64,000 bases of DNA, from NCBI RefSeq assembly GCF_900094705.1, contig NZ_FMAR01000002.1, forward strand, positions 1 through 64,000, given 5' to 3'. The notes beneath the pieces are model-generated. The model saw only the letters and a list, made by a program, of their open reading frames with translations, searched no databases and was not told the origin of the DNA. The position numbers and the translations under genes were made by a program. This document shows, one piece after another, positions 9,076 through 17,391 of this stretch. The number at the start of each line of letters is the position of its first letter. The stretch's first letter is position 1. The DNA comes from Chitinophaga costaii. Lineage in GTDB: Bacteria > Bacteroidota > Bacteroidia > Chitinophagales > Chitinophagaceae.

Positions 9076-9250
9076 GAAGGCAAAGATATTACGCAGCAGG
9101 TATTGCGTACCAGGCATTTCGTTACAAGCCATCAATAGAAGTAAGGGGCCTGTAGAGATAGCTCGCGGCCATTATAGGGCCGTCTCTCCGCCCCGCCCGC
9201 TGTGCCTTATGCCGGGTATATAATACCTCGTTCATAATATCTAATAGATT

Positions 9251-9258
9251 TATCTTTG
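9251..9258 (+). promoter_or_regulatory. -7 box TATCTTTG of recR
   Basis: Exact TAnnTTTG match that ends only 5 bases before the recR ATG, so the transcript would start at or next to the start codon and be leaderless or nearly so. Confidence 0.6.
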
Positions 9259-9263
9259 TAACT

Positions 9264-9884
9264 ATGATTTTCTCTTCTGCGCTGATAGAAACTGCAGTAA
9301 ATGAATTTGCCCGCCTCCCGGGTATTGGGAAGAAGACGGCGCTAAGGCTGGTGCTGCATTTGCTTAAACAAGACTCCTCCCAGGTACAGCAGTTCAGCGA
9401 TGCCATGGCCCGCATGCGGGAGCAAATAAAATTTTGCAGCCACTGCCACAATGTTTCTGATGACGAAATTTGTTCCATCTGCGCCAGCCATACTCGCAAT
9501 GACGACCTGGTGTGCGTGGTAGAAAGCATCCGCGATGTGATGGCGATTGAAAATACCCAGCAGTACAATGGCCGCTATCATGTACTGGGCGGTATCATCT
9601 CCCCCATAGACGGCGTAGGTCCCGAACAATTAAATATTCACACCCTGGTAGAACGCGTACGCGAAAAGGGCATCACCGAAGTGATCATGGCCCTAAGCCC
9701 CACCATTGAGGGAGACACCACTATTTATTATTTGTCTAAGAAACTAAAAGACCTGCCTGTAAAGATCACCACTATTGCAAGGGGCATTGCCTTTGGGGGC
9801 GAACTGGAATATGCGGATGAGATGACGCTGGCACGCTCTATTTTTAACCGCCTGCCGTTAGAAAATTACGTACAGCAGAAATAA
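9264..9884 (+). CDS. recR: Recombination mediator protein RecR
   Basis: 206 aa, usual RecR length. A helix-hairpin-helix DNA-binding motif ([12 protein letters not shown], 18-29) is followed by the four-cysteine zinc finger C58-x2-C61-x8-C70-x2-C73 and a Toprim domain starting [17 protein letters not shown] (81-97). The C-terminal [21 protein letters not shown] motif is highly conserved in RecR. It works with RecO and RecF in loading RecA at gaps. It ends in a strong terminator. Confidence 0.97.
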   Translation: MIFSSALIETAVNEFARLPGIGKKTALRLVLHLLKQDSSQVQQFSDAMARMREQIKFCSHCHNVSDDEICSICASHTRNDDLVCVVESIRDVMAIENTQQYNGRYHVLGGIISPIDGVGPEQLNIHTLVERVREKGITEVIMALSPTIEGDTTIYYLSKKLKDLPVKITTIARGIAFGGELEYADEMTLARSIFNRLPLENYVQQK

Positions 9885-9891
9885 AAAAAAT

Positions 9892-9920
9892 ACGGGTGCT
9901 CGATAACACCCGTTTGTTTT
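9892..9920 (+). terminator. recR terminator
   Basis: A 7-bp stem ACGGGTG/CACCCGT (9892-9898 with 9907-9913) with an 8-base loop and a T-rich tail, 7 bases after the recR stop. A-rich sequence on the 5' side may make it bidirectional for the small minus-strand gene at 9984-10175. Confidence 0.85.
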
Positions 9921-9983
9921 CAACCTGTAATTCCACGTTATGAAAATATAATTGACCAGTTATTGACTGGTAAGTTTTTACTT

Positions 9984-10175
9984 TTAATTTTTTTGTTGTC
10001 CGGAGTTGGCAGCTTTACGCTCCTGCCGCTGCTTTTCCCACTGGTCCAGTTCTATTTTGTTGAGGAAGCACACCTTGAACACTTCTGGCTGTGTATTGCT
10101 TTCTACTGCCACCGCATGCAGCCCATATTGCGCCAAGTGTTGCTCTAGGCGCTGTATGTCCTTTGAGATTGTCAT
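9984..10175 (-). CDS. Small protein of unknown function
   Basis: 63 aa from the ATG at 10175 (MTISKDIQRLEQHLAQYGL). The longer frame to 10247 runs through the stop region of the upstream micropeptide and is less likely. The sequence is soluble, helical and charged, with a basic tail. I do not recognise it. It lies 43 bases downstream of the cysteine-rich micropeptide on the same strand and could share its promoter; the recR terminator region ends the unit. Confidence 0.5.
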   Translation of the reverse strand: MTISKDIQRLEQHLAQYGLHAVAVESNTQPEVFKVCFLNKIELDQWEKQRQERKAANSGQQKN

Positions 10176-10218
10176 GGTAAATGATTTTGTTGTAATAAAA
10201 AAAAGAATAGTAACCGGG

Positions 10219-10299
10219 CTATGCACAACAGCTACAAGATCCTGCATTACAAGCGGACACTGGGGTGGTACGAGCGGAAAAAGAAGAAAACTGGTTCAT
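10219..10299 (-). CDS. Cysteine-rich 26-aa micropeptide
   Basis: The ORF encodes a 26-residue peptide beginning MNQFSSFSARTT and ending in ACNAGSCSCCA, with four cysteines among its last ten residues. It is preceded by a near-ideal Bacteroidota promoter (TTTG, 19-base spacer, TACTTTTG) at 10359-10329, giving a leader of about 25 bases. It reads toward the 63-aa gene and away from metH. It could be a cysteine-responsive leader peptide, a metal- or redox-binding peptide, or the first gene of a two-gene unit. No family is known to me; the promoter is the strongest support. Confidence 0.5.
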   Translation of the reverse strand: MNQFSSFSARTTPVSACNAGSCSCCA

Positions 10300-10328
10300 G
10301 ACGTAAACGCTGTTGATTGATTACCCTA

Positions 10329-10359
10329 CAAAAGTAGTAGACTTTTACAATTCTCCAAA
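10329..10359 (-). promoter_or_regulatory. Promoter of the cysteine-rich micropeptide
   Basis: On the minus strand TTTG (10359-10356), 19 bases of spacer, then TACTTTTG (10336-10329). Both elements match the Bacteroidota sigma-ABfr consensus and the expected spacing, about 25 bases before the micropeptide ATG at 10299. Confidence 0.65.
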
Positions 10360-10425
10360 ATATTTTTTTGTGCATCGCGTCCTATTCTGATCCAAAACCA
10401 GGCCGGAAGGGCGTATAATTGTTAT

Positions 10426-10458
10426 TTGCACAGATGATGACGGGGTTTGTTATCTTTG
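10426..10458 (+). promoter_or_regulatory. metH promoter
   Basis: TTG (10426-10428) and -7 box TATCTTTG (10451-10458) separated by 22 bases. The start of transcription would fall at about 10463-10466, immediately before the predicted riboswitch fold. Confidence 0.6.
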
Positions 10459-10462
10459 CATA

Positions 10463-10530
10463 CCAATCCGGTGGTGGATTTGTTTATTGTTCGACCGCTG
10501 GGAATTCTTAACCGTAACTAATAAACAGCT
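10463..10530 (+). promoter_or_regulatory. SAM-II-like riboswitch (H-type pseudoknot) before metH
   Basis: Stem P1 pairs CCGGTGG (10468-10474) with CCGCTGG (10495-10501), all seven positions pairing if G-U is allowed, around a 20-base loop. Inside the loop TGTTTATT (10481-10488) is perfectly complementary to AATAAACA (10520-10527), which lies just 8 bases before the metH ATG. The loop contains GGATTTG (SAM-II: GTGATTTG-like) and CTAA precedes the second pairing strand, as in SAM-II. This layout, the loop length and the masking of the initiation region fit the SAM-II class known to control methionine genes; ligand assignment is inference. Confidence 0.68.
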
Positions 10531-10535
10531 TTTAC

Positions 10536-11552
10536 ATGAAATCACTTGCCGACTGCGCCCGCGAGCGCATCCTGATCATCGATGGAGCCATGGGTACCAT
10601 GATCCAACGTTATAACCTCGAAGAAGCCGATTACCGGGGCGAACGTTTCGCTAATTATCCTAGCGATCTAAAAGGAAATAACGACCTGCTCAGCCTCACC
10701 AAACCGGAAGTTATTTCTGCCATTCACGAGGAATATCTCCTTTCCGGTGCAGACATCATAGAAACAAATACCTTTAGCAGCACTACCATTGCCCAGGCAG
10801 ATTACGATTTGCAGGAGCTGGCTTATGAGCTAAATGTGGCTTCCGCCCGGCTGGCCAAAGCGGCCGCGCTAAAATTTACTGCACAAAATCCCGACAAGCC
10901 CCGCTTTGTAGCCGGCGCCATCGGCCCTATGAACAAAACCCTGTCCCTGTCGCCGGATGTAAACGATCCCGGTTTCCGCTCCGTAACTTTCGACGAAGTA
11001 GTCGTTGCCTACCACGAGCAGATTGCCGGACTGGTGGAAGGAGGGGTAGACATCCTGCTCATTGAAACCATTTTCGATACGCTAAACTGCAAAGCCGCCA
11101 TTTTTGCGGTGAAACAGTATTTCCGGACCACGGGCAAAAAAGAATTGCCCATTATGATCTCCGGTACCATCACCGACGCATCCGGCCGCACCCTGAGCGG
11201 GCAAACGCTGGAAGCATTCTACATTTCCGTAATGCATGCACGCCCCTTTTCCGTAGGTCTTAACTGCGCCCTGGGTGGAGAGCAGATGCGCCCCCATTTG
11301 GAAGAGCTGTCACGCATAGCTAGTTGCTATGTAAGCTGCTATCCAAATGCCGGCCTGCCCAATGCCTTCGGCGGTTATGACGAAGAGCCTGAATATACGG
11401 CCCACATTATTGAAGACTTTGCCCGTTCCGGTTTTGTGAATATCGTGGGTGGCTGCTGCGGCACCACACCCGACCACATCCGTCATATGGCAGAGCATGT
11501 GAAAACAATACCCACCCGTCAATTGCCGGTGGTGGCCGATGCACTTGTATAA
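10536..11552 (+). CDS. metH: Methionine synthase, homocysteine-binding subunit (split MetH N-terminal part)
   Basis: 338 aa, corresponding to the N-terminal homocysteine methyltransferase barrel of cobalamin-dependent Met[14 protein letters not shown] near the start is the family signature, and the zinc-binding cysteines are Cys244 (GLNCALGG) and Cys307-Cys308 (GGCCGTTP). The folate, cobalamin and reactivation domains are encoded by the next gene 45 bases downstream, so MetH is split in two, a known arrangement in Bacteroidota. Translation is probably controlled by the pseudoknot directly upstream. Confidence 0.93.
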   Translation: MKSLADCARERILIIDGAMGTMIQRYNLEEADYRGERFANYPSDLKGNNDLLSLTKPEVISAIHEEYLLSGADIIETNTFSSTTIAQADYDLQELAYELNVASARLAKAAALKFTAQNPDKPRFVAGAIGPMNKTLSLSPDVNDPGFRSVTFDEVVVAYHEQIAGLVEGGVDILLIETIFDTLNCKAAIFAVKQYFRTTGKKELPIMISGTITDASGRTLSGQTLEAFYISVMHARPFSVGLNCALGGEQMRPHLEELSRIASCYVSCYPNAGLPNAFGGYDEEPEYTAHIIEDFARSGFVNIVGGCCGTTPDHIRHMAEHVKTIPTRQLPVVADALV

Positions 11553-11597
11553 TGACTATTTTTTTATTCAACTTGCATATCCCCTCCCTTTTAATAA

Positions 11598-14342
11598 ATG
11601 AGTACCTCCAATATTAACGCTATCACCACAGATACCGAACGCATTATTCGCCCTTACCTGCGCCTGAGTGGCCTGGAGCCGTTAGTGGTGCGGCCAGAGA
11701 CGAATTTTATTAACATCGGCGAACGTACCAACGTAACCGGCTCAAAGAAATTTGCACGCCTCATCCGCGAAGGACAGTATGAAGAAGCCTTGTCCGTAGC
11801 CCGGCAACAGGTGGAAAACGGCGCGCAGATACTGGATGTGAATATGGACGACGCCCTGCTGGACGGGCAGGCCTCCATGACCACCTTCCTTAACCTGTTG
11901 GCCGCAGAACCGGATATCTCCAAGATCCCGGTGATGATAGACTCCAGTAAATTCAGCATTATAGAAGCGGGCCTTAAATGCCTGCAAGGTAAATGTGTGG
12001 TAAACTCCATATCGCTGAAAGAAGGCGAAGCAAAGTTTATTGAACATGCTATTATCTGCAAAGCCTTCGGCGCGGCCGTGGTGGTAATGGCCTTCGATGA
12101 AAACGGCCAGGCAGATACCCTGGAAAAACGCGTGGCCTTCTGCCACCGCGCTTATAAGATCCTCACCGAGCAGGTAGGCTTCGACCCCCAGGATATTATT
12201 TTCGATCCCAATATCTTCGCCATAGCCACTGGCATCGAAGAACACAATAATTATGCAGTAGAGTTTATTGAAGCTACCCGCAGGATCAAGCAGCTCATGC
12301 CGCTTACCAAAATAAGCGGTGGGGTAAGCAATATCTCTTTCTCCTTCCGTGGTAATGATCTGGTACGCGAGGCCATGCACAGTGTGTTCCTTTATCACGC
12401 CATTAAAGCGGGCATGGATATGGGTATTGTAAACGCCGGCATGCTGCAGATATACGACGATATTCAGCCCGAGCTGCGCGAATTATGCGAAGACGCCATT
12501 CTCAATCGCCGCAGCGATGCCACCGACCGGCTAATTGCCTATGCCGAAACCGTTAAGGCAAAAGGCAAGGTCATTGAAAAGGACGAACGCTGGCGCCAGG
12601 GAACCGTACAGGAACGCCTCAGCCACGCCCTGGTAAATGGCATCACCGATTATATAGAAGCAGATACGGAAGAAGCCCGGCAGTTATACAACCGTCCGTT
12701 GGAAGTGATCGAAGGCCCCCTCATGGATGGCATGAACGTCGTAGGCGACCTCTTTGGCAGCGGTAAAATGTTTCTGCCCCAGGTGGTGAAAAGTGCCCGC
12801 GTGATGAAAAAATCGGTGGCTGTACTGACGCCTTTTATTGAAGAAGAAAAACGCCTGAACGTAGCCACCAATGGCGGAGAAATAAAATCGGCCGGCAAAA
12901 TTCTGCTGGCCACCGTGAAAGGTGACGTTCACGACATCGGCAAAAATATCGTTGGTGTAGTGCTGGGCTGTAATGGCTACGAAATTATAGACCTCGGCGT
13001 AATGGTACCCGCCGAAAAAATATTACAAACCGCCCGCGAAGAAAAAGTGGATATCATTGGTCTCAGCGGCCTTATTACCCCCAGCCTGGACGAGATGGTA
13101 CACGTGGCCCGCGAGCTGAAACGCCAAAACTTTAATGTGCCTTTGCTCATTGGCGGCGCCACTACCTCCCGCACCCACACCGCGGTGAAAATTGCACCGG
13201 AGTATGTACACGGGGTAGTACACGTGCTAGACGCCTCGCGTAGTGTAACCGTAACCGGTAGCCTGCTGAACATGGCGCTGAAAAGAAACTTCCTGACTGA
13301 AGTGCAAAGCGAGTACGTAAAACTCAATGACGCATTCAAAAACAAGAAGCAGGTAAAACAATACCTGCCATTTGCTGAAGCACAGAAGAATAAAATGACC
13401 ATCGACTGGAATACGTTTACGCCAGTGCGACCTAAGTTTACCGGCGTGCGGAAATTTGAACATTACCCCCTGGAAGAAATTGTTCCTTATATCGACTGGC
13501 AACCCTTTTTCATTTCCTGGGAGCTGCATGGTAAGTTCCCGCAGATACTTAGCGATGACATTGTGGGTAAAGAAGCCACGAAGCTTTATGCAGACGCCCG
13601 CGACCTGCTGGATAAAGTGGTAAAAGAAAAATGGCTGCAAGCCAATGCCGTGGTTGGCTTCTGGCCGGCCAATGCAGTTGCCCCCGATACTATAGCTGTA
13701 ACACCAGAACAACCCGAAATTAGCCCCGTGCGCCTGGAAAGTATTCGCCAGCAGATAAAGAAGGCTCCAGGCCAGCCCAATATGTCGCTCAGTGATTTCA
13801 TCGCTCCCATAGAAAGTGGCAAGCAGGATTATATTGGCGGCTTTGCGGTAACCGCAGGCATTGGTATAGAGCGATGGATTCAGCAGTTTAAAGAAGAGCA
13901 TGACGACTATAACAGTATTATGCTTAAAGCCCTGGCAGATCGCCTGGCGGAAGCCTTTACGGAGCTTATGCACGAAAGGGTGCGCAAAGAGTTCTGGGGT
14001 TATGCCACGGAAGAACACCTGAGTAATGAACAACTTATTGGGGAAGCCTATAGCGGCATTCGCCCGGCACCCGGCTATCCCGCCTGCCCGGAACATACTG
14101 AGAAATATAAATTATTCGACCTGCTGAATGCTACCAACAATACCGGCATTACCCTTACCGAATCATTGGCCATGTATCCGGCGGCAAGTGTTAGTGGCTG
14201 GTATTTTGCAAACCCCGCTTCCAAATATTTCGGCATCGGCAAAATCGAAAAAGACCAGGTGGAAGACTATGCCAAACGCAAAGGCTGGACCGTGGAAGAA
14301 GCCGAAAAATGGCTGCGCCCAGTATTGGAATACGACATGTAA
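11598..14342 (+). CDS. metH: Methionine synthase, folate/cobalamin/reactivation subunit (split MetH C-terminal part)
   Basis: 914 aa. It opens with the pterin-binding barrel ([17 protein letters not shown] at 35-51), followed by the cap and cobalamin domains: DVHDIGKN carries the cobalt-ligating His445 in the DxHxxG motif, with [11 protein letters not shown] and [12 protein letters not shown] beyond it. From about residue 600 comes the S-adenosylmethionine-dependent activation domain, with the characteristic [12 protein letters not shown] motif near the C-terminus. Together with the preceding barrel protein it converts homocysteine and methyl-tetrahydrofolate to methionine and tetrahydrofolate. 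Probably one operon with the gene at 10536-11552. Confidence 0.95.
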   Translation: MSTSNINAITTDTERIIRPYLRLSGLEPLVVRPETNFINIGERTNVTGSKKFARLIREGQYEEALSVARQQVENGAQILDVNMDDALLDGQASMTTFLNLLAAEPDISKIPVMIDSSKFSIIEAGLKCLQGKCVVNSISLKEGEAKFIEHAIICKAFGAAVVVMAFDENGQADTLEKRVAFCHRAYKILTEQVGFDPQDIIFDPNIFAIATGIEEHNNYAVEFIEATRRIKQLMPLTKISGGVSNISFSFRGNDLVREAMHSVFLYHAIKAGMDMGIVNAGMLQIYDDIQPELRELCEDAILNRRSDATDRLIAYAETVKAKGKVIEKDERWRQGTVQERLSHALVNGITDYIEADTEEARQLYNRPLEVIEGPLMDGMNVVGDLFGSGKMFLPQVVKSARVMKKSVAVLTPFIEEEKRLNVATNGGEIKSAGKILLATVKGDVHDIGKNIVGVVLGCNGYEIIDLGVMVPAEKILQTAREEKVDIIGLSGLITPSLDEMVHVARELKRQNFNVPLLIGGATTSRTHTAVKIAPEYVHGVVHVLDASRSVTVTGSLLNMALKRNFLTEVQSEYVKLNDAFKNKKQVKQYLPFAEAQKNKMTIDWNTFTPVRPKFTGVRKFEHYPLEEIVPYIDWQPFFISWELHGKFPQILSDDIVGKEATKLYADARDLLDKVVKEKWLQANAVVGFWPANAVAPDTIAVTPEQPEISPVRLESIRQQIKKAPGQPNMSLSDFIAPIESGKQDYIGGFAVTAGIGIERWIQQFKEEHDDYNSIMLKALADRLAEAFTELMHERVRKEFWGYATEEHLSNEQLIGEAYSGIRPAPGYPACPEHTEKYKLFDLLNATNNTGITLTESLAMYPAASVSGWYFANPASKYFGIGKIEKDQVEDYAKRKGWTVEEAEKWLRPVLEYDM

Positions 14343-14352
14343 TCTATTGCTC

Positions 14353-15117
14353 ATGAGGATTATATCTTACAATGTGAATGGCCTGAGATCGGCCATGACC
14401 AAAGGTTTTACAGAATGGCTGAAAACAGACCCCGCAGACATTATCTGCATTCAGGAAACGAAAGCGCAGAAAGACAATGTAGACTTTTCGCAGTTCGATG
14501 CCCTTGGATATGAGCACTACTGGCACTCCGCCACCAAGAAAGGATACAGCGGCGTTGCAGTACTTACTAAAATCAAACCAGATAATGTTATTTATGGCAC
14601 CGGTCATCAACAAAGCGACTTTGAGGGCAGAGTAATCCGCCTGGACTTTGGCGATATCACCCTAATCAATGCCTACTTCCCCTCCGGCACTTCCGGTGAG
14701 TTACGCCAGTCTTATAAATATCAATGGCTTGAAGAGTTCCATGCCTTTCTGCTGGAACTGGCCCAAACCCGGCCCAATCTGGTGGTATGCGGCGATTACA
14801 ACATCGTACACAAGCCCATTGATATACACGATCCGGTAAGCAATAAAAACTCCACCGGTTTCCTGCCGGAAGAACGCGCCTGGATGGATAAGTTTTTCGC
14901 CAGCGGTTTTGTAGATACCTTTCGCCACTTTAATAAAGATGCTCAACAGTATAGCTGGTGGAGCTTCCGGGCCAATGCAAGGGCAAACAACAAGGGCTGG
15001 CGCATTGATTACATTAACGTTACCACGCCCATGCTGGAGAAATTATCCAATGCCTACATCATGCCCCATATAAAACACTCCGACCACTGCCCTGTATTCC
15101 TGGAGCTGGATGTTTAA
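14353..15117 (+). CDS. xth: Exodeoxyribonuclease III
   Basis: 254 aa from the ATG at 14353; the frame is open further upstream only because it runs over the end of metH. Endonuclease/exonuclease/phosphatase fold signatures: ISYNVNGLRSA at the N-terminus, ICIQETKAQ with the metal-binding Glu, GDYNIVHKPIDIHDP, GWRIDYIN and the C-terminal HSDHCPVFLEL with the catalytic Asp-His. It acts on abasic sites and 3' ends in base-excision repair. It follows metH by 10 bases, so co-transcription is likely although the functions are unrelated. Confidence 0.95.
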   Translation: MRIISYNVNGLRSAMTKGFTEWLKTDPADIICIQETKAQKDNVDFSQFDALGYEHYWHSATKKGYSGVAVLTKIKPDNVIYGTGHQQSDFEGRVIRLDFGDITLINAYFPSGTSGELRQSYKYQWLEEFHAFLLELAQTRPNLVVCGDYNIVHKPIDIHDPVSNKNSTGFLPEERAWMDKFFASGFVDTFRHFNKDAQQYSWWSFRANARANNKGWRIDYINVTTPMLEKLSNAYIMPHIKHSDHCPVFLELDV

Positions 15118-15141
15118 TACATTCGTTTCATAAATTTGCTC

Positions 15142-15444
15142 ATGATCATTTACAACATAACTACCAAAGTTTCGCCCATCATCGAAGGCGCATGGCTTGC
15201 CTGGACCAAGCAGGATTACCTGCCCGCCATCGTGCAGACCGGCCTTTTCCACGACTTCCGCGTATGCAGGCTACTGGATCAAGATGATAGCGACGGGGCC
15301 ACATATGTAGTCCAATGTTTTACGGATACGCTGGAGAATTATGAGACCTATTTACAAGAACATGCACCTTCCTTTTTAAAAAAAGCAACCATGCGTTTTG
15401 GCGATCAGTTTGTTTCTTTCAGGACTATTATGCAAATCGTATAA
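15142..15444 (+). CDS. DUF4286 family protein
   Basis: 100 aa from the ATG at 15142; an in-frame TTG 6 bases upstream is less likely. The start MIIYNITTKVSPIIEGAWLAW and the closing MRFGDQFVSFRTIM match a small single-domain family frequent in Bacteroidota (DUF4286), ferredoxin-like in predicted fold. Function unknown. A TAAATTTG box at 15131-15138 ends 3 bases before the ATG, so it may have its own, leaderless transcript besides read-through from xth. Confidence 0.8.
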   Translation: MIIYNITTKVSPIIEGAWLAWTKQDYLPAIVQTGLFHDFRVCRLLDQDDSDGATYVVQCFTDTLENYETYLQEHAPSFLKKATMRFGDQFVSFRTIMQIV

Positions 15445-15478
15445 ATCTAGCTTCCGTTAGTATAATATTATCCATATA

Positions 15479-15515
15479 AAAGCCCGCCAGACCTGGTGTT
15501 TACGGGCTTTATTGT
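15479..15515. terminator. Bidirectional terminator between DUF4286 gene and small minus-strand ORF
   Basis: An 8-bp stem AAAGCCCG/CGGGCTTT (15479-15486 with 15503-15510), with T-rich sequence on the plus side and TTTTATAT on the minus side. It can end both the DUF4286 transcript and that of the 53-aa ORF, whose stop codon overlaps the stem. Confidence 0.75.
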
Positions 15516-15670
15516 ATCGGTAGGCAGTCCTTTACATCTAAACTTATCCACAGATAATCCACCGCCTGCAAAGGGTTTGAAGGTTTGGTATAATACTTGG
15601 TAGGTCTTGACATAACAAATGGAAAGCATTGGAAATCAGCCACCACCGGGACTTTGCGCCTTTCTTTCAT
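15509..15670 (-). CDS. Small protein of unknown function (53 aa)
   Basis: A complete ORF from ATG (15670) to TAA (15509) encodes 53 residues, beginning MKERRKVPVVADFQCF, with SRPTKYYTKPSNPLQ in the middle and WISLDVKDC near the end. Composition and codon use look like a real protein, and the frame stays open about 18 codons upstream of the ATG. It is followed directly by a terminator usable on this strand. I do not recognise the family. It may be a genuine small gene or the tail of a decayed larger one. A perfect DnaA-box-like word (TTATCCACA, 15544-15552) lies inside and is probably coincidental. Confidence 0.4.
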   Translation of the reverse strand: MKERRKVPVVADFQCFPFVMSRPTKYYTKPSNPLQAVDYLWISLDVKDCLPIQ

Positions 15671-15768
15671 CTTTAAGCGAATTTGCTTTACAAACGGCCG
15701 ATCCGCTGTAACCTTTACCTGTAGGCGCTTTCAGCCGATAAAAAACCTTTTGTAAAAGGTTTAAAAAA

Positions 15769-15799
15769 TTTGGTAATCTGATAAAACGCTTTATATTTG
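15769..15799 (+). promoter_or_regulatory. Promoter of the HU gene
   Basis: TTTG (15769-15772), 19 bases, TATATTTG (15792-15799): an ideal Bacteroidota promoter about 40 bases before the HU start codon. Confidence 0.75.
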
Positions 15800-15839
15800 C
15801 TCACATCAAACATTTTTCACTAGTTAAATCTTACTAACT

Positions 15840-16109
15840 ATGAACAAAGCCGAATTAATCGACAAAGTTGCCAAAGATGCTGGCGTTACTAAAACGCAGG
15901 CTAACGAAGCCCTGGATTCTTTTACCAAAGCTGTTGCTGATACCCTGAAAAAAGGTGGCAAAGTAACCCTGGTAGGTTTCGGTACTTTCTCAGTTACCAA
16001 ACGTGCTGCACGCAACGGTAGAAACCCTCAGACTGGCCAGATCATCAAGATCAAAGCTAAGAAAGTGGCTAAGTTTAAAGCCGGTAAAGCTTTATCCGAT
16101 AAGCTCTAA
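15840..16109 (+). CDS. HU family DNA-binding protein
   Basis: 89 aa, the normal HU length. MNKAELIDKVAKDAGVTKTQA at the N-terminus, GFGTFSVTKRAARNGRNPQTG (the beta-arm signature) and the C-terminal KFKAGKALSDKL are diagnostic. It is a nucleoid protein that bends DNA non-specifically as a dimer. It is a single gene with a strong promoter and strong terminator, as expected for an abundant protein. Confidence 0.97.
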   Translation: MNKAELIDKVAKDAGVTKTQANEALDSFTKAVADTLKKGGKVTLVGFGTFSVTKRAARNGRNPQTGQIIKIKAKKVAKFKAGKALSDKL

Positions 16110-16129
16110 CCACTTCAAACAACTCATTC

Positions 16130-16163
16130 AAGCAAGGAACAGTTTTTGTTTCTTGCTTTTTTG
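16130..16163 (+). terminator. HU gene terminator
   Basis: An 11-bp stem with one G-U pair (16130-16140 with 16148-16158) and a 7-base loop is followed by a T-run. Confidence 0.85.
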
Positions 16164-16281
16164 TTCCTATAAAGGCCTGACGCGAACGATATAGCGGAAA
16201 ATTGTGATTTAATCATTATTTTGCAGCCGGAAAGCCGCATTTAGGGCTAATCTCAAATAAAAACTACAAACAAATATTATC

Positions 16282-16407
16282 ATGGGTAGAGGTGACGTAA
16301 AAACCAAAAAAGGTAAGATCTTTAAAGGATCTTTCGGTAAAGTAAGACCAGCAAAACAGGTAAAAAATACAACTGCTGCTGCTGGCAAAGCCGCCGCCGG
16401 CAAATAA
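16282..16407 (+). CDS. 30S ribosomal protein THX
   Basis: A 41-aa basic protein. It starts MGRGDVKTKKGKIFKGSFGK and continues with VRPAK, matching the small THX ribosomal protein (about 25-40 residues) found in Thermus and many Bacteroidota. The tail is Ala/Gly/Lys rich. It binds 16S rRNA in the head of the small subunit in Thermus. It lies alone, 170 bases after HU, and is closed by a long perfect inverted repeat. Confidence 0.88.
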   Translation: MGRGDVKTKKGKIFKGSFGKVRPAKQVKNTTAAAGKAAAGK

Positions 16408-16424
16408 TCCGTTTCGAACTTCAT

Positions 16425-16487
16425 AAGTTAATGGTTAATGGTCAAACCGGAAGCGAAAGCCCCGGGCTGGCCATTAACCATTAACTT
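16425..16487. repeat. 17-bp perfect inverted repeat (AATGGTTAAT-type) / terminator
   Basis: AAGTTAATGGTTAATGG (16425-16441) is exactly complementary to 16471-16487, with a 29-base loop containing a GC-rich segment. A T-run ends the right arm. It lies 18 bases after the THX stop and can terminate that transcript. The core words recur between tsf and rpsB (19131-19204), which suggests a dispersed intergenic element. Confidence 0.6.
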
Positions 16488-16522
16488 TTTCAGGCATATC
16501 CCGCCGCACTACGCTATCTATT

Positions 16523-17170
16523 TTAAGGCGCCAGGCGGGCTATTTTCCATTGCCCTTCTCCAATCTGCGTGTACAAAATACGGTCGTGCAGCCGGTTGCT
16601 TCTTCCCTGCCAAAACTCTACTGCCGTAGGTTTTACCACGTAACCACCCCAGTATACAGGCCTTTTCGGTACATCCAACACATATTTTTCTGCCAGCAGG
16701 TGTACCTGCTCTTCCAACAAGGCACGATCAGCAATCACCTGGCTCTGTGGCGAGGCAATTGCGCCAATACGGCTACCCAACGGACGACTGTCGTAATATT
16801 GATCGCTAATGGAAGCTGTCGCCTTAGATACCACCCCTTCAATACGCACCTGGCGTTCCAGCTCCTGCCAGAAAAACAGCAGCGTTACATAAGGATTCTC
16901 TGCCAGCTCATGCCCTTTGCGACTTTCATAATTGGTGAAAAACATAAAGCCTTCTGCATCATAACTTTTCAGCAATACGATCCGTGCAGATGGCTTACCT
17001 GATTTAGTGCTGGTGGCCAGCGTCATGGCATTTGGCTCAGCAATATCGCTGTGTGTGGCTTCCTGCCACCATTTATCGAATTGTGCAATGGGCTGCGCCG
17101 CTACCCCACTTTCATCGAGCGATGCAAGTTTATAGTCCCTGCGTAAATCTGCTATCTGCTGGTTTAACAT
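16523..17170 (-). CDS. pdxH: Pyridoxamine 5'-phosphate oxidase
   Basis: 215 aa from the ATG at 17170 (MLNQQIADLRRDYKLASLDE, the usual PdxH beginning); a second ATG three codons upstream at 17179 is possible. Signatures: NAMTLATSTKSGKPSARIVLLK, FFTNYESRKGHELAENP (FMN binding), FFWQELERQVRIEGVV and the C-terminal VEFWQGRSNRLHDR. It oxidises pyridoxine or pyridoxamine phosphate to pyridoxal phosphate with FMN. A -7 box TACCTTTG (17197-17190) lies 10-20 bases upstream. Confidence 0.95.
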   Translation of the reverse strand: MLNQQIADLRRDYKLASLDESGVAAQPIAQFDKWWQEATHSDIAEPNAMTLATSTKSGKPSARIVLLKSYDAEGFMFFTNYESRKGHELAENPYVTLLFFWQELERQVRIEGVVSKATASISDQYYDSRPLGSRIGAIASPQSQVIADRALLEEQVHLLAEKYVLDVPKRPVYWGGYVVKPTAVEFWQGRSNRLHDRILYTQIGEGQWKIARLAP

Positions 17171-17189
17171 CGTGAACATTTTGATGTTT

Positions 17190-17197
17190 CAAAGGTA
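17190..17197 (-). promoter_or_regulatory. -7 box TACCTTTG of pdxH
   Basis: Exact TAnnTTTG match on the minus strand, giving a leader of only about 13 bases to the ATG at 17170 or 4 bases to that at 17179. Confidence 0.55.
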
Positions 17198-17341
17198 AAT
17201 GTATTACCCTAAATGCTGTCTAATAAAACACATGCCACTATGGTGAATAATGTCAATGGTCCCTTCCTATATTACCAGCCAATGGGCTGCCACAAAGCAT
17301 TCCGTCGAATGACGATACTTATTCACTATGGGAATGCGCAT

Positions 17342-17371
17342 AAAAAAAGGGCCTCCATTGCTGAATGCCCT
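17342..17371 (-). terminator. pyrH terminator
   Basis: On the minus strand AGGGC (17371-17367) pairs with GCCCT (17353-17349), with a further imperfect inner helix, followed by seven T (17348-17342). It lies about 20 bases after the pyrH stop. Confidence 0.75.
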
Positions 17372-17391
17372 GTTTCTATATCTTTTGCAAA

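Noticed and set aside
15541-15565. DnaA-box word TTATCCACA as a sign of oriC
   Set aside because: A single perfect box inside a likely coding ORF, without clustered boxes or an AT-rich unwinding element.
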